Source: Pseudomonadota bacterium (GTDB lineage Bacteria; Pseudomonadota; Gammaproteobacteria; JAIEPX01). Taken from it: a stretch of DNA of 43,222 nucleotides. Of this stretch, positions 16,220 through 23,442 are shown in pieces. Within the stretch, counting starts at the first letter, position 1. Each line of letters opens with the position of its first letter. The stretch covers positions 1-43,222 of the forward strand of contig JAKORL010000099.1 of assembly GCA_029777855.1 (NCBI GenBank). The letters run 5' to 3'. The notes beneath the pieces were generated by a model. The model was not told where the DNA came from. It searched no databases and saw only the letters and a list, made by a program, of their open reading frames with translations. Position numbers and translations under genes: made by a program.

Positions 16220-17536
16220 CTAGTGATCTTCGGGAAGATGGCAAAAGGTTTCAGTGATCAACAAGGTGAATAATGTTGATAATGCCAATCCAATTGGAAT
16301 GATGCCTAAAGCAAAGTGATAATCTTCGGCTGAATAGGCTTGAATACCATTGAGTACACTGTGATGAATTTTCCAGTGCATGTTTAGCAGAACTCCAACG
16401 AACGGTTGAAAAATAACGCCGCCCATCATAATCATAAAGTTTGTGATGGAGGTTGAGGTGCCTGATAATCGATTACTATTTTTTTCACGGATGAGTGAAA
16501 AGACTAAAGGATGTGCCCCGCAAAAAAAGCCGAGTAAAAATAACCATGAAGACATGAGAAGCTGAGGAGCGTGCGGAATGTACAATATGAGTAAAATTAA
16601 AATGAATGCAGCTATATTTGCAATTAATAGAGGGGGTTTTCGTAAGGCAATTTTATCTGATAGATACCCGGTAAGAGGGCTGCCGATAATCCAACCAATA
16701 AAAGGCAGCATCATCATATGCGCGGCTTGTTCGGACGTTAAATGATAGGCGTCTTGAAAATAGGGTATGCCCCACAAATCCATAAATACAGAAGCTGGAA
16801 GATATAAAAGAAATCCAACGGCGCCTATGTACCAGGTTTGCCTGCGTGAAAGAATGATCCGTAAGCCTTCAAAAAGCTCTGGAAAATCACTTTTATACGG
16901 AGGAGGGCGGTGGGCGTGTTCTGGGCGGGGACGATTGCGTAAAAATATAAATATAATGCCAGCTAAAATAATGCCAATCACAATGGCTGAATACAGAGCA
17001 TCGTCGTAACCTATTACTTGAATCCATTTTGTTAAATAAAAATCGGTGAAAATAGCTGCTGTCATCGCGAGCGCTGTTGTTAATCCTGCAGCTAACGCAA
17101 AATGTCGGGTTGGAAGCCACAATGCCGAGATTTTTAACACACTAATGTAACCAAATGCAGCCCCAAATCCCATCATGAATCGCCCGGTGCAAGCAAGAGC
17201 GAAGCTTTTATCAGCGGATATGAAAATAGTAACACCTATCACACAAATGAGACAGGCCAACATCAGAGATGTCCGAACACCATATTTATCAATGAGCACT
17301 CCGACGGGAATTTGCATGGGGGTATAGGCGTAATAAAAAAACGCTGCTAAATGGCCAAACTGAGCGGCAGAGATGTTGAAATGTTGAATTAACTCAGTCT
17401 TCATTGTACTGGGAGAGACGCGTAAAAAATAAGCAAAACAATAAAAGCTGACAACGATTGCAAACATTATCCAGGGTAAAACGTGTATCTTGAACAAAAG
17501 ATGACGAGGTAGGTTTTTAGAGTGTTGTCGATCCAT
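16220..17536 (-). CDS. Major facilitator superfamily transporter
   Basis: A 438-aa inner-membrane protein with about 12 hydrophobic segments in two halves. The MFS loop 2-3 motif is seen as GVLIDKYGVRTSL and its repeat in the second half as GYLSDKIALRKPP. TM1 carries FAYFLRVSPSTM, typical of a family branch common in Legionellales; the substrate cannot be told. The ATG at 17536 is preferred over a TTG at 17575 because AGGA lies 6 to 7 nt upstream. Confidence 0.9.
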   Translation of the reverse strand: MDRQHSKNLPRHLLFKIHVLPWIMFAIVVSFYCFAYFLRVSPSTMKTELIQHFNISAAQFGHLAAFFYYAYTPMQIPVGVLIDKYGVRTSLMLACLICVIGVTIFISADKSFALACTGRFMMGFGAAFGYISVLKISALWLPTRHFALAAGLTTALAMTAAIFTDFYLTKWIQVIGYDDALYSAIVIGIILAGIIFIFLRNRPRPEHAHRPPPYKSDFPELFEGLRIILSRRQTWYIGAVGFLLYLPASVFMDLWGIPYFQDAYHLTSEQAAHMMMLPFIGWIIGSPLTGYLSDKIALRKPPLLIANIAAFILILLILYIPHAPQLLMSSWLFLLGFFCGAHPLVFSLIREKNSNRLSGTSTSITNFMIMMGGVIFQPFVGVLLNMHWKIHHSVLNGIQAYSAEDYHFALGIIPIGLALSTLFTLLITETFCHLPEDH

Positions 17537-17623
17537 GATAGTTCCTGATAGCCATTCGTCAACACAGGCTACCAAGCCAGAATTGTAAAGTCTATAGAAT
17601 TTTGCAGGAGGGGTTTATGGGAA

Positions 17624-17893
17624 TTAGTTGCCGGGTTGTGGTTGGGCGGCAGCAGGGGGTTCTGTAGTTTTAGATCCCCAGGCGTGATTGACTACCTTCA
17701 TGAGTTCCATACCTAGCATTATTAGAGCAGCAGCAGCGAAAAATACAGCGGCAAACTTAAAAAAGGCTGGGACAGCTGCAATCACGAGAGGTGGGCAGAA
17801 AATCCCACATACAACGATTGCCAATGCGGCTAAAGTCAGTGAAACAGCGGCTGCGATTGCTAATCCTACTGCGACTTGTCTTGCTGTAACCAT
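17624..17893 (-). CDS. Small unknown membrane protein (89 aa)
   Basis: Two hydrophobic segments (about residues 5-30 and 35-65) are rich in Ala, Val and Phe, followed by a polar tail rich in Pro, Ala and Gln. GGAGAA lies just upstream of the ATG. There is no recognisable family. It lies 87 nt upstream of the MFS start and could be co-transcribed or independent. Confidence 0.65.
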   Translation of the reverse strand: MVTARQVAVGLAIAAAVSLTLAALAIVVCGIFCPPLVIAAVPAFFKFAAVFFAAAALIMLGMELMKVVNHAWGSKTTEPPAAAQPQPGN

Positions 17894-18035
17894 TATGTTC
17901 TCCAGATCAGTTGTTTTGATTTAAGATAATTAAACTATACCATAAAATATTAAAAAAAGCAATAAAATCATACTGTATGCAGCACCTACCGCTTAAGGAT
18001 TTTTTAAGGTTTTGGTTAAGGCTTGTGATATTAGA

Positions 18036-18066
18036 TTGAGAAGAACCAGATCTCATTTACTATAAT
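18036..18066 (+). promoter_or_regulatory. Candidate promoter for pepN
   Basis: A perfect TATAAT at 18061-18066 is preceded by TTGAGA at 18036-18041 with a long 19-nt spacer. It lies about 50 nt before the pepN start. Confidence 0.45.
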
Positions 18067-18072
18067 TTATGC

Positions 18073-18093
18073 AACATCATGGTAAATGATGTT
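18073..18093 (+). promoter_or_regulatory. Stem-loop in the pepN leader
   Basis: AACATCAT (18073-18080) pairs with ATGATGTT (18086-18093) around a 5-nt loop, just downstream of the predicted promoter and about 13 nt before the Shine-Dalgarno AGGAGGAG. It could be a leader hairpin or a protein-binding dyad. Confidence 0.4.
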
Positions 18094-18118
18094 ATACTGA
18101 TCACAGGAGGAGAATTCT

Positions 18119-20773
18119 ATGAGTTACACGAATACTAAGGAAAGCCACACACATTATTTAGAGGATTATCAGATTCCTGATTTTCTGTGTGATGCAATTT
18201 TTTTGCATTTTGAGCTGCTGGATGATCACACGACAGTGCACAGTGTTATGCATTGGCGGCGTAATCCTACTTCACAGAATCCGCAATCACCTTTGATATT
18301 GAATGGTGAGGTGATGGAATTAAAAACCGTATTACTGGATGGATCACCGATTTCATCATCAGAGTATGTTGTTGATGCTGAACATTTAACGATTACAAAA
18401 TTACCCGAACAGTTTATATTAGAAACGATTGTTCACATAAAACCGCACGAAAATTTAGCGCTTAGTGGTCTTTATAAATCACGTAATAATTATTGTACTC
18501 AGTGTGAATCACACGGTTTTCGTCGCATTACGTATTTTCTCGATAGACCTGATGTTATGACAAAATTTACGGTCACGATTTCTGCAGACAAAAAACAATA
18601 TCCAATTTTACTATCCAACGGAAATTTAGTTGAAGAAAAAGATTTATCAGGTGGACGTCATTGGGTGAAGTGGGAAGATCCCTCTCTAAAGCCTTCGTAT
18701 TTATTTGCTTTAGTGGCCGGTGATTTAGATCATTTACAGGATCAATTTACAACACGTTCCGGGCGAAAAGTAGATTTACGACTTTATGTTGAGAAAGGCA
18801 ATTTAGATCAAGCGGATTATTCAATGGCTTCATTGAAAAATGCGATGCGCTGGGATGAAGAAACCTTTGGTTGTGAATATGACCTTGATATTTATATGAT
18901 CGTGGCTGTTAGCGATTTCAACATGGGGGCGATGGAAAATAAAGGCTTAAATATTTTTAATGATAAATATATTTTGGCTAAACCTGATACTGCAACGGAT
19001 GAAGATTATGTGTTAATCGAGTCTGTTATTGGACATGAATATTTTCATAATTGGTCAGGTAATCGTGTGACGGTTCGAGATTGGTTTCAAATTACCCTAA
19101 AAGAAGGGCTCACGATTTTCCGTGATCAAAGTTTTACTACGGATCATACTTTAGGTGAAGTCAAACGAATTCAAGATGTGAATGTGATTCGAAATGCTCA
19201 GTTTGCTCAAGATGCAGGACCTATGGCTCATTCAATTCGACCTCATTCTTATATTGAAGTGAATAATTTTTATACTGTCACAGTGTATAACAAAGGTTCT
19301 GAAGTGATTCGTATGCAACAAACATTGTTGGGTAATGAAAAATTTAAAAAAGCGATGGAAACGTATTTTCATCGTTTCGATGGTATGGCTGTGACTACAG
19401 AAGATTTTGTGAGTGTGATGTCTGAAGTAGGGAAAATTGATTTATCCCAATTTAAATTATGGTATGAGCAGGCGGGTACACCGGAATTAACTGTATCTGA
19501 TACTTATGATGCTTCTACACAGACTTATTCATTACGCATTAAACAATTTACGCCTGCAACGCCGGGGCAGTCTGAGAAGTTGCCTTTTCATATTCCTATT
19601 AAACTCGGTTTATTAAATGCTTCTGGTGATGATATGTCACTACAAATGAAGGGTGAACAGGTTGCATCGGGTACTCAACGTGTTATTAATCTGACTCAAG
19701 CAGAACAAGAATTTGTCTTTGTGAACGTGAAAGAAAAACCAGTGCCATCATTACTACGGAATTTTTCAGCTCCTGTGAAAACAAACTATCCGTATAGCGA
19801 TGCTGAATTAATTTTTCTTATGCGGCACGATAGTGATGGATTTAATCGTTGGGATGCAGGGCAACAATATTATACTCGTACGATCTTGGCATTGGTCAAT
19901 GATTTTCAAAGCAATAAGCCACTTTCTATATCCGATCAATTTATAGAAGCGGTGGATGCGATTCTGTTAGATTCAACGCTCGATAATTTACTCAAAGCAG
20001 AAATGCTGGTTTTGCCTGGCATTTCTTATTTAATAGAATGTATGGATACTGCCGATGTTGATGCAATTCATCATGGCCGTGAATTTCTCAAAAAGCAATT
20101 AGCTATAACATTATCATCGACATGGCAAGCCGTTTACAAATCAAATGAACTGGTGGGAGAGTATTCTTTTTCACGTTCCGCGATGGGGCATCGTCGTATG
20201 AGAAATTTAGCGCTGTATTATTTAATTTTAGGTGCTCAAAATGGCAATTACTCTGTAGCGAAACAACATTATGACGCGGCTAACAATTTGACCGATCGCT
20301 TAGGCGCGCTGGAAGCTATGAATAGTGTGGAGGGTAAAGAGCGTGAGGAATTGTTAGCGACTTTCTATGATCGCTACAAACGAGATCATTTGGTCATCGA
20401 CAAATGGTTTCGACTTCAAGCGATAGCTCCTTTGAAGAGCACATTAGAGCATGTTAAGGAATTGCTAAAACATAGCGCATTTGATATTAAAAACCCCAAT
20501 AAAGTGCGAGCGCTGGTGGGGGCTTTTGCCAGCCTGAATCCCTTGTGTTTCCACACTTCCGATGGCTCTGGATATCAATTTCTAGCAAAATTAGTGATGG
20601 AAATAGACAAATTTAATCCGCAGGTAGCTGCTAGACTGATCGAACCCTTGATTCGTTGGCGTAAATTTGATATAAAGCGTCAAGGTCTCATGAAGGCGAG
20701 TTTAGAGGCCGTAGCTAATCATCCCGCCTTATCTAAGGATGTGGGTGAGATAGTTGAAAAGAGTCTGAAATGA
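18119..20773 (+). CDS. pepN: Aminopeptidase N (M1 family zinc metallopeptidase)
   Basis: Cytoplasmic broad-specificity aminopeptidase, 884 aa, as in E. coli (870). GAMEN, the substrate N-terminus-binding motif, is at residues 270-274. The zinc motif HEYFH is at 306-310 with the third ligand Glu329 in LKEG. The C-terminal Ig-like and helical domains are full length. The Shine-Dalgarno AGGAGGAG is near ideal. Confidence 0.97.
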   Translation: MSYTNTKESHTHYLEDYQIPDFLCDAIFLHFELLDDHTTVHSVMHWRRNPTSQNPQSPLILNGEVMELKTVLLDGSPISSSEYVVDAEHLTITKLPEQFILETIVHIKPHENLALSGLYKSRNNYCTQCESHGFRRITYFLDRPDVMTKFTVTISADKKQYPILLSNGNLVEEKDLSGGRHWVKWEDPSLKPSYLFALVAGDLDHLQDQFTTRSGRKVDLRLYVEKGNLDQADYSMASLKNAMRWDEETFGCEYDLDIYMIVAVSDFNMGAMENKGLNIFNDKYILAKPDTATDEDYVLIESVIGHEYFHNWSGNRVTVRDWFQITLKEGLTIFRDQSFTTDHTLGEVKRIQDVNVIRNAQFAQDAGPMAHSIRPHSYIEVNNFYTVTVYNKGSEVIRMQQTLLGNEKFKKAMETYFHRFDGMAVTTEDFVSVMSEVGKIDLSQFKLWYEQAGTPELTVSDTYDASTQTYSLRIKQFTPATPGQSEKLPFHIPIKLGLLNASGDDMSLQMKGEQVASGTQRVINLTQAEQEFVFVNVKEKPVPSLLRNFSAPVKTNYPYSDAELIFLMRHDSDGFNRWDAGQQYYTRTILALVNDFQSNKPLSISDQFIEAVDAILLDSTLDNLLKAEMLVLPGISYLIECMDTADVDAIHHGREFLKKQLAITLSSTWQAVYKSNELVGEYSFSRSAMGHRRMRNLALYYLILGAQNGNYSVAKQHYDAANNLTDRLGALEAMNSVEGKEREELLATFYDRYKRDHLVIDKWFRLQAIAPLKSTLEHVKELLKHSAFDIKNPNKVRALVGAFASLNPLCFHTSDGSGYQFLAKLVMEIDKFNPQVAARLIEPLIRWRKFDIKRQGLMKASLEAVANHPALSKDVGEIVEKSLK

Positions 20774-20918
20774 TGTTTGGATGAATTCTAAAGGGCAATG
20801 AGGATTTCATAATACGATTCTCAAGTTTTATTTAGAATTCTTATCGTGTCTGCCAGTGCGAACTTACGTACTCATGGGGGTTAAAGAGTAATCTTTAGCA
20901 GTACCATGGCGGATGGAT

Positions 20919-20939
20919 GCTAGGGGAGCTTCTCCTAGC
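20919..20939 (+). promoter_or_regulatory. Hairpin upstream of the glucosaminidase gene
   Basis: GCTAGGGGA (20919-20927) pairs with TCTCCTAGC (20931-20939) with one G-U wobble and a 3-nt loop. It ends 21 nt before the ATG and just upstream of the Shine-Dalgarno GGAGA. No U-tract follows, so a leader structure is more likely than a terminator. Confidence 0.4.
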
Positions 20940-20960
20940 GCAACTGACGGAGAAAAATCA

Positions 20961-21677
20961 ATGCTCAAGTACTTATCAAGCCTTTTGCTTGCGTGTTTAA
21001 TTTTTGTAAACACTTCTACTGTGTACTCAGCACCTTTGGTGTCAGGTAAGCAATCGCAATTTATCAAACAAATGCTTCCAGAAGTTCGCAAAGCGAACGC
21101 TGAAGTTCGACTGACTCGAGAGCAGTTGCTCATTGTTCATACTAAATGGTTAAAATCACATCAATTGAGCTCACGTGATCAATTGTGGGTACAAAAAATT
21201 GCTGTTGAATATAAACTCAAAGATTTTAATTCTAAAGACAAATCAAGTTGGGAAACTTTAATTCGACGCGTTGATGTATTGCCTGAGTCGTTAATTTTAG
21301 CCCAAGCCATACACGAATCCGATTGGGGGCAATCTCGAATTGCAAAACAAGTGAATAATTATTTTGGTCGTTTTTGTTTTACTTCGGGCTGTGGAATGGC
21401 ACCTATTAAACGTCACGGAAAAGGTGATACACACGAGATAAAACGATTCAGTTCACTGTATGCTTCAGTTGGTGATTATATTCGTAATATTAATACGCAT
21501 AAAGCTTACCAAACTTTGCGTGAAGAACGATCAAAAATTCATTCCAGTAAACAAGAATTACATGGATCTACTTTAGCTAAACATTTAACGAAATATTCTG
21601 AAGACGGTACTTCGTATGTTTCAATGGTAAAAGCGATTATTCATGCCTATAAACTAGAGAAATTAGATACTGTATGA
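20961..21677 (+). CDS. Bax-like N-acetylglucosaminidase-domain protein, exported
   Basis: A 238-aa protein with a signal peptide (residues about 1-23, ending VYSA). The GH73-type peptidoglycan glucosaminidase domain carries the catalytic Glu in LILAQAIHESDWGQSR, followed by NNYFGRFCFTSGCG, which closely matches the E. coli Bax family. It probably cleaves the glycan backbone of peptidoglycan in the periplasm. The ATG at 20961 (GGAGA upstream) is preferred because it gives a clean signal peptide; a start at 20913 would put 16 polar residues ahead of it. The stop overlaps the start of the next gene. Confidence 0.88.
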   Translation: MLKYLSSLLLACLIFVNTSTVYSAPLVSGKQSQFIKQMLPEVRKANAEVRLTREQLLIVHTKWLKSHQLSSRDQLWVQKIAVEYKLKDFNSKDKSSWETLIRRVDVLPESLILAQAIHESDWGQSRIAKQVNNYFGRFCFTSGCGMAPIKRHGKGDTHEIKRFSSLYASVGDYIRNINTHKAYQTLREERSKIHSSKQELHGSTLAKHLTKYSEDGTSYVSMVKAIIHAYKLEKLDTV

Positions 21678-22633
21678 TGTATTCACAAGATGATATCAAT
21701 CAACACAATGCTCACATTATTACAGGTGCATTATCAGGAAAAAAATTTACTATTCCTGATGTTAATGCAGCGCCAATGCCAGCTTTAGCAGCACCTGGTG
21801 TTATATTAAATGGAAAAAAAGCCGAACAGTTTGGTGAGATCGATTCATCGGTTGGCTATCCTGACGTCAGAAGTTTTCAAAGAAAATTTGGTTTGTTGAT
21901 ACCTGCTACGAACACCAGTATGGAACACGAATTATGGAGTATTATATTTAAAAACCAAGCTCCTAATGAATTAGCTGGTGTTGGATTGCACACCACCAAC
22001 GTCGCAACTCCCAGCCCACAACTTGCTTCAGCGGAAGATCTATTAAACTATCAACGTCAATTTATGACTGGTTTAAAAGCTTCTATAGATTCTGCCTTAT
22101 TATCTGCACCACAGTATTTAATTATGGGAATGAGCTTAGAGCATATTATTTATGGTTTAGATCAAATTAGAGCTCCGATGAAAGAAGTAGAAGAGCACTC
22201 TAAGTTATCATGGGCCACTTGGCATGATGCGGCTCCGGCAGCATTAAAAAAATTTGGCGCAAAAAGAATTGGATTAATTTCACCATTTGATACCCAAGGC
22301 AATAAAAACGCGACCAAAATGTTTGAAGACTTAGGATTTGAAGTGGTTGCGAGTGTTGGTTTTTCTTGTGCACACGCCATGCATATCGCTCATCTGCCAG
22401 ATTGGGCTAAAGAAAAAGCAGTGATGGAATTATTAGCAACAAAAGCTAACCAACTTGATGCGGTTGTTCAATGTGGAACGAATATGAGCTTTATCAATGT
22501 CACCGAAAAACTCGAACCTATTCTTGGAATTCCGGTTTTAGGTATCAACGCCGTCACATTCTGGTATGCCCTCCGTGAAAATGGCTTCTTAAATCCATTA
22601 AGTGGTGTAGGGCGCTTGTTCAGAGAGTTTTAA
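21674..22633 (+). CDS. Asp/Glu racemase-superfamily enzyme, maleate isomerase/arylmalonate decarboxylase-like
   Basis: A 319-aa protein. Residues from about 70 match the maleate cis-trans isomerase/arylmalonate decarboxylase branch: LLIPATNTSMEHEL, KKFGAKRIGLISPFD, a late catalytic Cys267 in VVQCGTNMS, and IPVLGINAVTFW. At the first catalytic position, where racemases and maleate isomerase have a Cys, it has MGMSLEH (151-157). This resembles the single-Cys decarboxylase pattern. The first 60 to 70 residues are an extension I do not recognise. The substrate is unknown. It overlaps the glucosaminidase stop by 4 nt; an adjacent second ATG at 21677 could also be used. Confidence 0.8.
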   Translation: MMYSQDDINQHNAHIITGALSGKKFTIPDVNAAPMPALAAPGVILNGKKAEQFGEIDSSVGYPDVRSFQRKFGLLIPATNTSMEHELWSIIFKNQAPNELAGVGLHTTNVATPSPQLASAEDLLNYQRQFMTGLKASIDSALLSAPQYLIMGMSLEHIIYGLDQIRAPMKEVEEHSKLSWATWHDAAPAALKKFGAKRIGLISPFDTQGNKNATKMFEDLGFEVVASVGFSCAHAMHIAHLPDWAKEKAVMELLATKANQLDAVVQCGTNMSFINVTEKLEPILGIPVLGINAVTFWYALRENGFLNPLSGVGRLFREF

Positions 22634-22643
22634 TCGAGTATTT

Positions 22644-23027
22644 TTACTTTTTGGCTATAAATTTTTTAATCTCAACGCCAGGGATCATTTTGTAATGCGT
22701 ATAGTTTCCCGTTAATAATGGTTCTGTACGTAAGTTTGCAGTTGCTGCAATTAGAGCATCAGCCATTTGAAGTCCATCTCGCAGTCTGAATTGTTCGAGG
22801 AAATAAATAGCTCTGGAGGTGATTTCCTGATCTAAGCTGATAATGTTAATGTCATGTAATGATATAAAGTGTTTGAGATTTTGTAATTCATGTTTATTTC
22901 TAATTCCTTGTAGTAATTCCATATAAACAACAGAACTGATAGAATAGCGGCCAATAGATTCAAGAACTTTTTTTGCATGTTCAGAACCGCGAAAGTACCA
23001 AATTAAGACATCAGTATCAACCAGCAT
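22644..23027 (-). CDS. vapC: PIN-domain ribonuclease toxin (VapC family)
   Basis: A 127-aa PIN-domain protein. Acidic active-site residues are visible at Asp4 and Asp6 (VDTDVLIW), Glu37 (YMELLQG) and Asp90 (MADALIAA). VapC toxins cleave tRNA or rRNA when freed from their antitoxin. It lies 27 nt downstream of the antitoxin gene on the same strand and converges with the gene at 21674. Confidence 0.93.
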   Translation of the reverse strand: MLVDTDVLIWYFRGSEHAKKVLESIGRYSISSVVYMELLQGIRNKHELQNLKHFISLHDINIISLDQEITSRAIYFLEQFRLRDGLQMADALIAATANLRTEPLLTGNYTHYKMIPGVEIKKFIAKK

Positions 23028-23054
23028 AATATGTATCCTTTTATTTATAATTGA

Positions 23055-23300
23055 TTATATAGTATCAAAAGATCTGCCCTTACGGAGAGTTCTAACGTAT
23101 TTTTTAACGTTCTGTAAATCTTTATGGTCTTTCCACATCCCAAATGCTTGGTCAGATTCCTTCTCTTCAATTTTTGTTTTAATAGGTTCAAGTTGCGCAC
23201 AGGCATAGCCATGACAAGTAATAATAACTGTCACACCACGGCTGACTGTTTCAATTATCTCTTTTGTATGTGCCCGCAAGTGCCTGATAGAAATGTTCAT
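23055..23300 (-). CDS. Phd/YefM-type antitoxin paired with VapC
   Basis: An 81-aa protein starting MNISIRHLRAHTKEI, with the Phd/YefM DNA-binding fold pattern (RHLRAHTKEIIETVSRG, then a beta hairpin ending CAQLEPI). The C-terminus, from about 55, is charged and should wrap around the toxin. The ATG at 23300 is preferred: AGAGG is 6 nt upstream and the operator and promoter lie just beyond. A longer reading frame to 23498 would run through the operator and into the divergent gene. Confidence 0.9.
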   Translation of the reverse strand: MNISIRHLRAHTKEIIETVSRGVTVIITCHGYACAQLEPIKTKIEEKESDQAFGMWKDHKDLQNVKKYVRTLRKGRSFDTI

Positions 23301-23315
23301 AAGTAGCCTCTTATA

Positions 23316-23341
23316 TTGTGTACACATATAAGTGTACACAA
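23316..23341. promoter_or_regulatory. Operator dyad of the toxin-antitoxin operon
   Basis: TTGTGTACAC (23316-23325) and GTGTACACAA (23332-23341) form a perfect 10-bp inverted repeat with a 6-nt AT spacer. It starts 16 nt upstream of the antitoxin ATG and covers the -10 box of the predicted promoter, the expected place for autorepression by the antitoxin-toxin complex. Confidence 0.82.
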
Positions 23342-23359
23342 CTTTAGATGACTTGTCAA
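23331..23359 (-). promoter_or_regulatory. Promoter of the toxin-antitoxin operon
   Basis: On the minus strand TTGACA (23359-23354) is followed by a 17-nt spacer and TACACT (23336-23331). The -10 lies within the operator dyad, so repressor binding would block RNA polymerase. Confidence 0.75.
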
Positions 23360-23377
23360 GTTGATACATGTTGGCCT

Positions 23378-23408
23378 TAAGATAGAGATAATGTTTATGG
23401 TCTATAAT
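23378..23408 (+). promoter_or_regulatory. Candidate promoter for the 735-aa protein
   Basis: TATAAT at 23403-23408 with TTAAGA at 23378-23383 (19-nt spacer). It lies about 35 nt before the ATG and about 40 nt from the divergent toxin-antitoxin operator. Confidence 0.45.
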
Positions 23409-23442
23409 AGGACTATAAGAGATAAGAAAGAGAGAGGTATGT

